64,000 nt of DNA from positions 2,790,001-2,854,000 of the forward strand of contig OZ252214.1 in assembly GCA_965248935.1 (NCBI GenBank). The letters run 5' to 3'. The position numbers and the translations under genes were made by a program. Source of the stretch: G032773895 sp965248935 (lineage in GTDB: Bacteria; Pseudomonadota; Gammaproteobacteria; Pseudomonadales; Cellvibrionaceae). Under the pieces are notes generated by a model. It had not been told where the DNA came from, did not search any database, and saw nothing but the letters and a program-made list of their open reading frames with translations. This document shows, in pieces, positions 17,237-25,998 of the stretch (position 1 is its first letter; every line of letters begins with the position of its first letter).

Positions 17237-17785
17237 TTAAAGCGTTCCATTCCGGTATTTTTCAGCCAGCTCAATAATTAAATCCAATAAGCCTCCTTCA
17301 TATAAAAAACTATCAGCCCAACTCACTTCATGGGGGGTAAATGTTGTATTCACATCTTTCCCTCGCTTGCACCGTGAACGATTCAATGCACAATAACCCC
17401 CTCGCCCCCGCCCTGCCCCCATGGCCCGTTGAATACACAGCATTTCCCCACCCACATCCTCATCGGCACTGGTCATAGCCCCCGCATGTAAGCCCCCTTC
17501 ACTGGGCGGTTTTTGAAATTCCGTTAAAGCATTGGAAAACCAGGGTAAAAATTCCATGGGGAAATCGTTTTGTGCGCAACGATAATACAGCCTGCCATCT
17601 TTTAATGTTCTTGAAGTCGTATTAAGTAGTGATAACCCACCATTATTTTTGACAAATAACCAAGTATCATCATTGAGAGTATCCAATAGTCTTACCAATT
17701 CAACTGTCCCTTCGGGTAAGTGTTCATGCTGTGTAATTTCAGGAAGGTTGGCTTTAACTGGGTATTCCGCTTTTCTAATCCACAT
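17237..17785 (-). CDS. Immunity candidate for the 17.8-19.5 kb effector
   Basis: 182 residues, soluble, with no signal peptide. N-terminal half: L-P-E-G-T-V-E-L-V-R-L-L-D; central W-L-F-V-K-N-N-G-G-L; C-terminal half is Cys- and Gly-rich (G-A-G-R-G-R-G-G-Y-C-A-L-N). I do not recognise the family. The ATG is 3 bp after the effector stop codon, so it is expected to be the cognate immunity protein, and lack of a signal would then place toxin action in the cytoplasm. This is inference from gene order. Confidence 0.5.
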   Translation of the reverse strand: MWIRKAEYPVKANLPEITQHEHLPEGTVELVRLLDTLNDDTWLFVKNNGGLSLLNTTSRTLKDGRLYYRCAQNDFPMEFLPWFSNALTEFQKPPSEGGLHAGAMTSADEDVGGEMLCIQRAMGAGRGRGGYCALNRSRCKRGKDVNTTFTPHEVSWADSFLYEGGLLDLIIELAEKYRNGTL

Positions 17786-17788
17786 AAT

Positions 17789-19483
17789 TTAGCCTAATGG
17801 TATTATTTTAATTGCATTTTTTTCTTTTAGCATTTGCAAGTTGGTTTGCTTACGCTCAAAGTTAAGTGTTTCTACTGCACCGTAACGGTTTGGGGAAGCG
17901 CTATTGGTATCCTTGGTTAAACCATTACCTTCATAATATTGATTATTGCCAACTTTATTATGCATGGCCATACGCTGAACCATCTGTTCTTTTTCTTTGT
18001 CACTTAATTCTGTTGTATTCAAATAATCATTAAAGTCGTCAGTATTTGTTGACCACTGATCCTTTAATGCCCCACTTTCAAGCGCATGTTGATAATGCTG
18101 AGCATACGCCTGCTGAAAGTCACTGTTCATGGTCTGCTCGGTAAATGCTTTAGGAAATTCTTTGGGTAATTCACGGTTAGCAAATTCGCTCACATTATTA
18201 AAGGTGGCGGCAATACTGTCTACCCCTGTTAGGGGTTGGGCGTGGTCGGTATCGATAATCACCAGTACAAACTCTTTATTGGGTTCATAGTCTAACCCCA
18301 GTTTTTCACAGATAAGCTGGGGGTCGGTATCGGCATCTTCTATTTGGTCAAAGGTGGTGGACCAGTATTTGGGGCCTTTGCCGGTGGTGCCTTGCAGTTC
18401 TTGCCCTAGGGCGCCGGTGAGGTTGTCTGGGCTCTGTTCGGTTGCGCGGTAGGCCCACTGGTAGTTTTTTTCCATAAACCGCACATGGTATTGCTCTTTG
18501 GCCACGTCGCCGTGTTGGGCCTGTTCAATTAGTTCGGTATCGGTGTATTTGGGTTGGTAGCCTTTTTCGGCAATGGCCTGTGATACGGATTCCAATCGAT
18601 TAGCGGCATCGTTTAGGGAGTGGGGTTGAATGCCTTTTCTGTCTTCTATTGGGCTGGCGGCCATGGGTTGGGGAGCTTGAGACGCTTCAGCTTGGGCTTG
18701 TTTGGCCTCTTCACATTCTTTGCAGAAGGCGGCGCCCAGCTCTGAGGCTTGGATCAGGGCTTGGGCTTGTTCGGCGTCGGTTTTTTTTCGATCTTCAACT
18801 GGAGGGGCGACTATGGGGGCAGCGGGAATTTCCGGGCCGAGTGTGCGGGGTTTCTGGGTGGGGGTATAGGTATCTAATTCGGCTGGTTGCCGTTGTATTT
18901 TATTGTCGTTGGCAAAGACGATGATTGTGCCTGCGTAGATGGCTTCGGCCAGGTATTTTACGCTGGCTTCGTAGTGGTTGTTTAATGGATCATACAGGCC
19001 AAGTTGTTTGTTCATCTCTTGCAGGGTTTTTTCTTCTATATCCAGTTCGTCGATAAAGCGCACAAGGGTGTCGAATTGGGCAAATTCTTTTACGGGCTGG
19101 GTATCGTTTATCAGTAGCTGGGTTGTGGGGGCGAATTGGTAGGTGGTGTACCCTTCGCCTTGCACGGGTTGGGTTTGCAGGGGTGCGGTATTGGCGGTGG
19201 TATCGGGCAGTTCGTAAAACCACAGCTTTCCCGTAATCAGCAGATGGCTGATTTGGGTGGCAATATCGGTATTGCGTATAAAGGTTGTATGCTGGCGGGC
19301 CAGTGTTTGCCAGAGGTTAACGGGGGCGTCGAGAAAACGAATAAATTGTTTGGCGTAAACGGGGTCGTTGAAGGTGAGGGGTTTTAGATTTTCTCTAACG
19401 GTTGAGCTGGCACAAGGCCCTCGCCCATCGGTATAGAGTTTGTAACGTTTTCCGAGGTTGTTGCGAAGGATATGGGTATGCAT
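17789..19483 (-). CDS. Modular effector with exchangeable C-terminal toxin tail
   Basis: 564 residues without signal peptide or membrane segments. Residues 1-210 form an N-terminal region of unknown family; 215-285 is a Pro/Ala/Gln-rich linker containing A-F-C-K-E-C-E-E-A; about 290-470 is the domain duplicated at 16607-17193; the last ~95 residues are a distinct tail ending E-T-L-N-F-E-R-K and A-I-K-I-I-P-L-G. Because the duplicate keeps the domain but swaps the tail for Tae4, the shared part is most likely a delivery or carrier region and the tail the toxin. Tae4 as alternative cargo points to type VI secretion. Toxin activity unknown. An ART-like reading of the shared domain (Arg, then S-T-T) is possible but weak. 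Confidence 0.6.
   Translation of the reverse strand: MHTHILRNNLGKRYKLYTDGRGPCASSTVRENLKPLTFNDPVYAKQFIRFLDAPVNLWQTLARQHTTFIRNTDIATQISHLLITGKLWFYELPDTTANTAPLQTQPVQGEGYTTYQFAPTTQLLINDTQPVKEFAQFDTLVRFIDELDIEEKTLQEMNKQLGLYDPLNNHYEASVKYLAEAIYAGTIIVFANDNKIQRQPAELDTYTPTQKPRTLGPEIPAAPIVAPPVEDRKKTDAEQAQALIQASELGAAFCKECEEAKQAQAEASQAPQPMAASPIEDRKGIQPHSLNDAANRLESVSQAIAEKGYQPKYTDTELIEQAQHGDVAKEQYHVRFMEKNYQWAYRATEQSPDNLTGALGQELQGTTGKGPKYWSTTFDQIEDADTDPQLICEKLGLDYEPNKEFVLVIIDTDHAQPLTGVDSIAATFNNVSEFANRELPKEFPKAFTEQTMNSDFQQAYAQHYQHALESGALKDQWSTNTDDFNDYLNTTELSDKEKEQMVQRMAMHNKVGNNQYYEGNGLTKDTNSASPNRYGAVETLNFERKQTNLQMLKEKNAIKIIPLG
18078..18620 (-). repeat. 543-bp direct repeat, copy 2 (inside the intact effector)
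   Basis: Partner of 16651-17193 at an offset of 1427 bp. Here it is embedded in the complete gene, so this copy is probably the source or target of exchange. Confidence 0.85.
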
Positions 19484-20230
19484 GTTGTTAACGTCCCTGC
19501 TAAATACGGTCGAATGGTGAGTGGTGTATGTGATGTATATTTTAAACAGGTTTTACGTAAAATAATATGGAAAGGGTCTGACAATTTTTTTGTTAGTTTA
19601 AAAAGATAATTTAATTTGTACAAAAAAAAGCACTGTGGCGAGCAGTAGGGCTACTACAGCGATTTTTGTTGACGCTTTTTCAGCCACAACCGTGATAATT
19701 GAATGAGGGTGAACTGGCCCTAGAATATTTACTATCAGCCGTTTTTCTTTGGTTTGTACTAGGTTTTGTTGACACAAAAATATGCAAAAAAAAGTTTTGT
19801 TTTGGCAGAGAGGAATATAGGTGTTTAAAAGGTGTTTAAAAAGAGCAAGCCTAGTAAGACAATCCTGCGAAATAATTGCAGCCGCTGGTTCTCTATTTCG
19901 GGGAGAGGCGGCCTTCTCTTATTTTTATACTGTGGTAAGGTTTGGCGGTCTGAATTGTACAAATTTGAGAGAGTCGTTTACCTTTATCCTACTGATTTTA
20001 ATAAAGTTTATTCTTTTTTGTCCTGCGCATAGCTGCGGTTTTTAGGTTTATGATGACTCCAGCTTTGTTCATGTCTAACTTGAAGGGATATTCACGTCTT
20101 AGGGCCTGTTCATGTATATTGGCGTCACCAAATTACATTTCTTTATGACTAAATGAAGGGTTTTTTTGGCATAATATGGTATTCGCGCCCTCAAGTAAGG
20201 GCAAGGCTCTATTTTATTAGGGGGTTCTTT
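19484..20230. other. Gene-free stretch at the right island border
   Basis: 747 bp between the divergent effector gene and the GFA-like gene. AT-rich with runs of A and T; several short open frames exist (for example 19821-20045) but none has a ribosome site or recognisable content. It must hold the effector promoter. No tRNA or attachment site was found. Confidence 0.5.
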
Positions 20231-20635
20231 ATGAAAGGTAGTTGCTTGTGTGGTGAGGTGGAGTATGAAATTGATCCACCTTTTCGAGGTTTTCAATATT
20301 GTCACTGTACCCGCTGCCAGAAATTTACGGGTAGTGCCCATGCGTCCAATATTTTTGTTGCGCCTGAGCAGTTTCGCTGGCTTGCTGGGGAAGAAAATGT
20401 TTCCCGCTTTGATTATCCTAATACTAAATACTTTGCTACCTGTTTTTGCCAGAAATGTGGTTCAAACTTGCCCTGGGCGGTACAGACGGGTAACAATGTT
20501 GTTGTCCCTGCTGGGTCGCTTAATGAAGACCCCGGAGTTCGCCCCAATCAAAATATCTTCTGGGAGGATAAGGCTCCGTGGTATGATTCACCATGCGATC
20601 TTACCCAATATGCTCAATTTCCACCGAGAAAGTAA
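20231..20635 (+). CDS. GFA/Mss4-fold zinc-binding protein
   Basis: 134 residues of the glutathione-dependent formaldehyde-activating enzyme (GFA) family. Zinc ligands are visible: S-C-L-C-G at the N-terminus, C-H-C-T-R-C near residue 29, and C-F-C-Q-K-C-G near residue 76. I start at the ATG at 20231 because the fold begins with this motif and a GGGGG stretch precedes it; a longer frame to 20153 adds nothing recognisable. Most family members have no proven substrate, so enzyme activity should not be assumed. Soluble and cytoplasmic. Confidence 0.8.
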   Translation: MKGSCLCGEVEYEIDPPFRGFQYCHCTRCQKFTGSAHASNIFVAPEQFRWLAGEENVSRFDYPNTKYFATCFCQKCGSNLPWAVQTGNNVVVPAGSLNEDPGVRPNQNIFWEDKAPWYDSPCDLTQYAQFPPRK

Positions 20636-20685
20636 TTCGTATTGATTCCGTCCACACATCACATTGTTTGCAGATAGCGTAAGAA

Positions 20686-21264
20686 ATGTATAACGAGTTT
20701 ACCGAACTAAAAAAAACGATTGAAAGCTATTCTCCTATTTCGGATGAAACCTGGCATAGGTTTCTAAATATCTGTAATGTGGTTTCTTTTGCGAAAGGAG
20801 ATATGTTTGGTCGAATTGGCGAGGTTCCCCACTCCTTTGGGTTTGTCTGTGAAGGCTTAATGCGGGCCTATTTTGTTAATAGTCAAGGCCGGGAATACAA
20901 TAAAGCTTTTTTTGATGAGGGCACCTTTCCGGCCTCTATTGCTTCGCTGCTTACTGCAACCCCCTCAAAAATTGCAATACAAGCTTTGGAAGATACTGTA
21001 ATTGTGGAAATAGATTTTATTGGCTATCGAAAGATACTTATCGATTCCGATGATTTGAAAATGTTTCATATTCATTATACGGAGAAAAGTTGGTTACTTG
21101 AAAAAGAAGCAAGAGAGATTTCTTTGGCTAAAAGAAGTGCTTCCCAATGTTATGCAATGTTTTTAACGAGTTTTCCAACGTTGGCTTTCCGTTTGGACAA
21201 TTATCATATTGCGTCTCATCTAGGTATGACGACCGAAGAGCTTGATAACCTTTTGAATAAATAA
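20686..21264 (+). CDS. Crp/Fnr-like cyclic-nucleotide-binding regulator
   Basis: 192 residues. The N-terminal 115 residues have the cNMP-binding beta-roll pattern (F-A-K-G-D near 37, V-C-E-G-L-M-R-A-Y near 55). The C-terminal part resembles the atypical Crp-like helix-turn-helix, with Y-H-I-A-S-H-L-G-M-T-T-E-E-L near the end. The protein stops soon after the recognition helix, so DNA binding may be altered. Such solitary regulators often control nearby detoxification genes; the GFA-like gene 50 bp upstream on the same strand is a possible co-transcribed neighbour. Confidence 0.7.
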   Translation: MYNEFTELKKTIESYSPISDETWHRFLNICNVVSFAKGDMFGRIGEVPHSFGFVCEGLMRAYFVNSQGREYNKAFFDEGTFPASIASLLTATPSKIAIQALEDTVIVEIDFIGYRKILIDSDDLKMFHIHYTEKSWLLEKEAREISLAKRSASQCYAMFLTSFPTLAFRLDNYHIASHLGMTTEELDNLLNK

Positions 21265-21352
21265 TCCTCTGCGCCTATTTTTTTAAACGAAGATGATTTG
21301 AGCGCGTGCCTGAGTGAAACTCGTTGTATTGCATAGTCATGATTTAGTAACT

Positions 21353-22018
21353 TTATACTTTTGATTTTATAAGTTCGTAAGCTTGGCTTAAGTTGGTAAC
21401 AATATGGTCTGCGCGAGAAAAATCTTGGCTGCTTGAAAATTCATTGGGTATAGCAATAGTTTCTATCCTCGCACTTTTGGCTGCGGCTAACCCGTTGTAG
21501 GTATCTTCAATGGCAATGGCGTCCCTGGCGTTCACGCCGAGTTCTTTGAGTGCCAGTTCGTAAACATCGGGTGCTGGTTTGGGGTTGGCGACTTTATCGC
21601 GGGTACAAACTGAATTAAAAAAATGTTTCATTTTATGGTTGGTTAGGGACGCCTCAATTTCAATGTCTCCCGCCCCCGTTGCTATGGCCATGGGCAGGTT
21701 TAGGTCTTTACAGTTTGCAAGACATTCCACTGCTCCTGGCATAAGTGGGTAGGCTTCCTTTTGCAGGTGTGCGTGAGTAATATCGATATTTTGGGAGTAA
21801 AGTTCTTTTTCGCTGTAAGGTGTATTGAACCTCTTGGCCAAATACTCAGCACATTGTGGCTTGGGCAGGCCGGATAAATTGCGAACATACTCTTCTAGCT
21901 TAAAATCAATTCCCCAATTTTTCAGCATCTTCCGCCAAAGGTTAAAGTGGATGCCTTCGGAATTAACCAAAGTACCGTCGTGATCAAAAATAATGGCTTT
22001 TACCGATTTTATACTCAT
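21353..22018 (-). CDS. HAD-family phosphatase/phosphomutase (CbbY/YqaB-like)
   Basis: 221 residues from the ATG at 22018; the upstream 19-residue extension has no match to the fold. HAD motif I is D-H-D-G-T-L-V (nucleophile Asp and acid-base Asp), motif II T-G-A-G, motif III Lys in N-P-K-P-A-P-D, motif IV E-D-T-Y-N-G. A helical cap domain lies between motifs I and II, as in beta-phosphoglucomutase-like phosphatases. The substrate is probably a small sugar phosphate or similar. It is convergent with the Crp-like gene. Confidence 0.8.
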   Translation of the reverse strand: MSIKSVKAIIFDHDGTLVNSEGIHFNLWRKMLKNWGIDFKLEEYVRNLSGLPKPQCAEYLAKRFNTPYSEKELYSQNIDITHAHLQKEAYPLMPGAVECLANCKDLNLPMAIATGAGDIEIEASLTNHKMKHFFNSVCTRDKVANPKPAPDVYELALKELGVNARDAIAIEDTYNGLAAAKSARIETIAIPNEFSSSQDFSRADHIVTNLSQAYELIKSKV

Positions 22019-22284
22019 AAAATGATCTTCTGGAACTTGCCCTAGGGGGTCATAGGCGTGGCCTCTAAGGGGCAATTATAGGGGGCTTGGACATGCATGG
22101 TATTGCTTGCTGCGTCTAAAAATACCCATAGACTTATTCAGGGGTTCCGCATATTTAGCGCTCTGTCACGGTACTTTGGCGTGGGGGCGGTATCATACAG
22201 GGGATGTTATTAATACTTCAATGAGTGTTAATTTAATATAGGCTGTTCAAGCGAGATGGGCTGAGTAGGCCGACCTGTGATAGG

Positions 22285-22329
22285 TAGGTTTGAAGCAGAT
22301 AGGTTTGAAGTAGATAGATTCGAGACAGA
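22285..22329 (+). repeat. 15-bp tandem repeat, three units
   Basis: Units begin at 22285, 22300 and 22315 and read TAGGTTTGAAGCAGA with growing divergence in the third. Confidence 0.8.
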
Positions 22330-22459
22330 ACCAAGCTTTCTTATTCGTGTTCTTGTTTGTCCGCTGTTATTATAGACGCCATTCCTCTGTTTAGGATGTA
22401 CGGCGGTGTCGGTGGGGGGCGCTTCCGCGCAATTATGAGGTTAATATTTCTCTATTTAT

Positions 22460-22520
22460 AGTTGTGAGTGGTTGTAAATTAGTTGTAGCTAGTTGTGAGT
22501 AGTTGTAATTAGTTGCGATC
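22460..22520 (+). repeat. 10-bp degenerate tandem repeat, about six units
   Basis: Units of the form AGTTGTGAGT / AGTTGTAATT, with one 11-bp unit. About 60 bp before the lipoprotein gene start, so copy changes might affect its promoter spacing. Confidence 0.75.
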
Positions 22521-22576
22521 CATCCTCATTTGAAGATATAAAATCATCATAAATTAAGCTTTTTTTGGAATACTTT

Positions 22577-23386
22577 ATGAAAAGGTATTTGCCCTTTTTG
22601 GCAATGTTACTATTTTGGTGCGCAGGTTGTAGCCGTTCCCTGCTTGTTCAAGGTTCTAACACGGGGTCGAATTTTGTGGCCGATGCGCTTGCTCAGCAGC
22701 AAGGTATCATGGAAGCCAATAGCAATACCTTGAATAGCCTTGTACAGGCTCAAAATGAGTTAAGCAAAGAGCTAAATATTGCGCGTGAGCAGTTGGGGCA
22801 GATTCAGTCTCAAGTAGAATTTTTGCAAGCGAAACACCAGGAAAGCGCCCAAGGTCAACAGGGTTCGAACCACAGCACTCAATCTAAGGTGGTTGAGTCT
22901 ATTATTCCTGTTCCGGTTGTACTCGATAAAATACTTCTTGGCCGAATTGAGTGGGTCTGGTTGGACTTGCTGGGTAAAACGCTTAAAGCAAAAATGGATA
23001 CAGGGGCAAAATCATCCTCGTTAAGTGCTTCCAATATCCAAGAATTTGAACGAGATGGGAAAAAATGGGTGCGCTTTTCTATTCCAGAGGGCTCAACGGA
23101 AAAATTTTATGAGGCCCCGCTTATTAAGTACCAGAATGTTCGACAAGCCTCTATGGCGGAAATGGACGTTAGGGCAAAGATTATGTTAAAACTGCGTATT
23201 GGCGGTTTAGTGGAAGAAACTGAATTTACCTTAACGGATCGCTCGAACATGATTTATCCATTACTTTTAGGTCGCCGGTTTTTACGCGATATTGCGGTGG
23301 TGGATGTTGCTCAGAAATTTGTACAAGAAAAATTTGAAAACACATTAGATTTGGCGGACAAGCGTAACGCCGCTAGATTAAAATAA
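22577..23386 (+). CDS. RimB-like retropepsin-fold aspartic protease, lipoprotein
   Basis: 269 residues from the ATG at 22577. The signal peptide ends in a lipobox (W-C-A-G-C), so the protein is lipid-anchored. A Gln-rich coiled coil (about 40-85) leads to the C-terminal domain of the family once named ATP-dependent zinc proteases, now recognised as retropepsin-like: M-D-T-G-A-K-S-S-S near residue 140 carries the catalytic Asp, and L-L-G-R-R-F-L near 230 is the other conserved motif. It heads a three-gene operon with a transglutaminase-like membrane protein and an ATP-grasp ligase, a known association. Substrate unknown. Confidence 0.8.
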   Translation: MKRYLPFLAMLLFWCAGCSRSLLVQGSNTGSNFVADALAQQQGIMEANSNTLNSLVQAQNELSKELNIAREQLGQIQSQVEFLQAKHQESAQGQQGSNHSTQSKVVESIIPVPVVLDKILLGRIEWVWLDLLGKTLKAKMDTGAKSSSLSASNIQEFERDGKKWVRFSIPEGSTEKFYEAPLIKYQNVRQASMAEMDVRAKIMLKLRIGGLVEETEFTLTDRSNMIYPLLLGRRFLRDIAVVDVAQKFVQEKFENTLDLADKRNAARLK

Positions 23387-23411
23387 ATAATCCTTTTTAC
23401 GGTGATGTTAC

Positions 23412-24929
23412 GTGATTAAACGCTCCCGCACGCCTTTCTATTTTTTAATTGTTTTACTGACATTTGCCGGTTTTTTTCTTACTTGGTATCGCCATATCGC
23501 TTTTGATATACCTTGGGTTCCTGGTGAAAAAAGAAAAGTGTGGTCAATAGAGGCAAAAATTGAATTTAGCTCAAAAGACCAGCCTGTGTTGGCTTCGTTG
23601 GCTATTCCAGGTTCTCAACCGGGGTTTGAATTAATGGGGGAGCATACGGCTTCTCCCGGTTATGGTTTGGCGTATAAGGAAAAAGAACATGGGCGTCGTG
23701 CGGAATGGTCTATTCGCAGAGCTGAAGGCAAGCAAACGCTCTACTATCGAGTGGATATGATGGCATCAGACAGGCCGTCCGGTGATATTCATATGGTTGC
23801 GCCAGCGATAAAAAACAATATTTTGGATGAAGGCCCTTATCAAACATCGGCACAACAATTATTAAGTCGGGCGAAGGATAGATCTGCGGATGCTTATACT
23901 TTAACGCGGGAACTGATCAACGAATTTAATATTCAAACCCAAAGTGCCCAGTTTTTGGGGCAGGAAAAAAGTCGTAGCGCCTGGTTAGTCGAATTGCTTC
24001 AGTCTGCGGGAGTGCAGTGTCGGGAAGTGCTGACACTAACCTTAGAAGATGGCCGCCGTAGGCAACAACTACTGACTTATATTCAAGTGTTTAAAGGCGA
24101 TGGCTATCAGTTATTTGACCCGCGTACGGGCAAGCAAGGGCAGGCGCGTAACCAATTATTGTGGAAGTACCAAGCGGGCTCTCTATTAGACTTGACTGGT
24201 GGTGAGCGCTCTAAGGTGTATTTTTCCGTGATTGAGCAAGAGCTTCCGGTAAGCCGCATAATCGATCAAAACCTATTGGCGAGTACCCCCTTAATTGATT
24301 TATCCATTCACAGTTTACCCCTGGAAGAGCAGACCCTCTTTAAAGGTATTTTGCTTATTCCTGTGGGGGTGTTAATTGTGGTATTTCTACGTATTTTGGT
24401 GGGTTTAAGAACGTCTGGAACCTTTATGCCTGTTTTAATTGCTATTGCATTTATTCAGACAAGTTTATTAACCGGGTTAATTGGGTTTATTTTAGTGGTC
24501 TCAATCGGTTTGGTTATTCGCAGTTACCTCTCTCAACTTAACCTGTTGCTTATTGCCAGAATTTCTGCGGTGATTATTTCAGTTATTGCCATTATTGCTG
24601 TGTTCTCTGTTGTTGCATTTCAGTTGGGGTTAACTGAAGGGTTAAAGATAACTTTTTTCCCAATGATTATCTTGGCTTGGACGATTGAGCGGATGTCTAT
24701 TTTATGGGAGGAAGAGGGCTCAAAAGAGGTCTTTGTTCAGGTTGGCGGCTCTTTGTCTGTGGCGCTGGTGGCCTATATGGTGATGACAAATGACCTCGTT
24801 CGCCATTTGACGTTTAACTTCCTCGGTTTGCAGCTTGTATTTATGTCCTTGGTATTGTTAATGGGGAGTTACACGGGATATAGACTGTTGGAGTTCCGTC
24901 GTTTTAGCCCATTATTGAAGCGCACTTAA
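23412..24929 (+). CDS. Inactive transglutaminase-like domain fused to 7TM
   Basis: 505 residues. One N-terminal membrane helix (about 8-26), a periplasmic transglutaminase-like domain (about 40-290) and about seven membrane helices (about 310-495). This is the Transglut_i_TM/7TM_transglut architecture, in which the transglutaminase fold has lost its catalytic Cys; in this protein the region S-R-S-A-W-L-V-E-L-L-Q-S-A-G-V has no Cys at the usual spot before the helix. It probably binds peptides in the periplasm. It lies 25 bp after the aspartic protease gene and 8 bp before the ATP-grasp gene, so the operon is tight. Confidence 0.8.
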   Translation: MIKRSRTPFYFLIVLLTFAGFFLTWYRHIAFDIPWVPGEKRKVWSIEAKIEFSSKDQPVLASLAIPGSQPGFELMGEHTASPGYGLAYKEKEHGRRAEWSIRRAEGKQTLYYRVDMMASDRPSGDIHMVAPAIKNNILDEGPYQTSAQQLLSRAKDRSADAYTLTRELINEFNIQTQSAQFLGQEKSRSAWLVELLQSAGVQCREVLTLTLEDGRRRQQLLTYIQVFKGDGYQLFDPRTGKQGQARNQLLWKYQAGSLLDLTGGERSKVYFSVIEQELPVSRIIDQNLLASTPLIDLSIHSLPLEEQTLFKGILLIPVGVLIVVFLRILVGLRTSGTFMPVLIAIAFIQTSLLTGLIGFILVVSIGLVIRSYLSQLNLLLIARISAVIISVIAIIAVFSVVAFQLGLTEGLKITFFPMIILAWTIERMSILWEEEGSKEVFVQVGGSLSVALVAYMVMTNDLVRHLTFNFLGLQLVFMSLVLLMGSYTGYRLLEFRRFSPLLKRT

Positions 24930-24937
24930 CTTGGGTA

Positions 24938-25897
24938 ATGTTTTGGGCTATGAAGCTATTTAATTTTTCTCGTCTTTTATCTGACCAGGGAATACTGGGG
25001 ATGAACCGGCGTAATATTTCTTACGTCAGTGAATACAATGACCGCCATTTATTTCCCCTTGTCGATAATAAGCTTGCTACAAAACAACTGGCTTTAGAAC
25101 ATAATGTTCGGGTTCCTGAATTAATAGGTGTTTTACATGGCCAAGCGGATATTAAACATCTGGAGAGCTTAGTGGCAGGTTATTCTGGGTTTTGTATTAA
25201 ACCAGCGAAAGGCTCGGGGGGGAAAGGGATTTTAGTTATAACAGGCTCCAGTGTTGAAGGTTATCAAAAAGCCAATGGCGAATGGATTCAATTGGAAGAA
25301 ATTCACCGCCATGCGTCTAATATTTTGGCCGGCTTGTTTTCCCTCGGTGGGGGTGTGGATGTGGCGGTTATTGAGTCTCTTATCTCTGTAGATCAGAGCA
25401 TTGTTGAATATTCCTACGAGGGTGTGCCAGATATTCGTGTCATTGTTTTTCTTGGTATTCCGGTTATGGCGATGATGCGTTTGTCTTGCTCAGCCTCCCA
25501 CGGGAAAGCTAATCTTCATCAGGGCGCGGTTGGGGTGGGAATTGATATTTCTACTGGCAAAGCGGTGAGCGCTGTGCAAAATGATAAATTTATCGATGAA
25601 CACCCTGATACGGGTCATAAACTAATGGATTTGGAAATACCTCAGTGGCGACATTTACTGGAGCTTGCCTGCTCCTGCTACGACATGACAGGGCTTGGCT
25701 ACCTTGGGGTCGATATTGTGCTTGATGAATCTCGTGGACCTATGTTGCTGGAGCTTAATGCTCGACCAGGGCTCTCTATTCAAATTGCCAACCGGGCGGG
25801 TTTGGTCCCTCGGTTACGTAAAGTGGAAGGGCTTACTCGGCCCGATAGGATGACGACAGACGAAAGAATCCAGTTCGCGTTCGATAATTTCTCTTAA
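24938..25897 (+). CDS. ATP-grasp alpha-L-glutamate ligase-like protein
   Basis: 319 residues of the RimK-related ATP-grasp family. Visible motifs are the nucleotide-binding K-P-A-K-G-S-G-G-K-G near residue 88, H-Q-G-A-V-G-V-G near 190, and the metal-binding E-L-N-A-R-P-G-L near 272. Predicted to form amide bonds between an acid and an amine, perhaps amino-acid tails on a peptide or protein, in the cytoplasm. Third gene of the protease/7TM/ligase operon. An alternative ATG at 24950 would remove four residues. Confidence 0.8.
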   Translation: MFWAMKLFNFSRLLSDQGILGMNRRNISYVSEYNDRHLFPLVDNKLATKQLALEHNVRVPELIGVLHGQADIKHLESLVAGYSGFCIKPAKGSGGKGILVITGSSVEGYQKANGEWIQLEEIHRHASNILAGLFSLGGGVDVAVIESLISVDQSIVEYSYEGVPDIRVIVFLGIPVMAMMRLSCSASHGKANLHQGAVGVGIDISTGKAVSAVQNDKFIDEHPDTGHKLMDLEIPQWRHLLELACSCYDMTGLGYLGVDIVLDESRGPMLLELNARPGLSIQIANRAGLVPRLRKVEGLTRPDRMTTDERIQFAFDNFS

Positions 25898-25998
25898 TTA
25901 CTGTGTATTAAAGCCGATATATGAGGTTGCTCTGACGACAAATCTCTTAGCACGTTATAATGGACTTTTTTCACCTACTTTTTGAGTAAGTTTTCCAC

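Larger units (their letters stand above)
22019..22576. other. Intergenic stretch with two short tandem repeats
   Basis: 558 bp between the divergent HAD gene and the protease-like lipoprotein gene. It holds 15-bp units at 22285-22329 and 10-bp units at 22460-22520, and must include two promoters. No gene seen. Confidence 0.6.

Noticed and set aside
17789..19483. ADP-ribosyltransferase domain in the shared carrier region
   Set aside because: Arg and S-T-T are present, but the domain is kept while the tail changes, which argues for a carrier role; no clear catalytic Glu pattern.
19821..20045. Two overlapping short frames in the right island border
   Set aside because: No recognisable content and no adequate ribosome site; overlapping frames suggest chance.
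25927..25961. Complete sigma-70 promoter before proA
   Set aside because: TATAAT at 25956-25961 is good, but the best -35-like TTGCTC is 23 bp away, too far; only the -10 is mentioned under proA.
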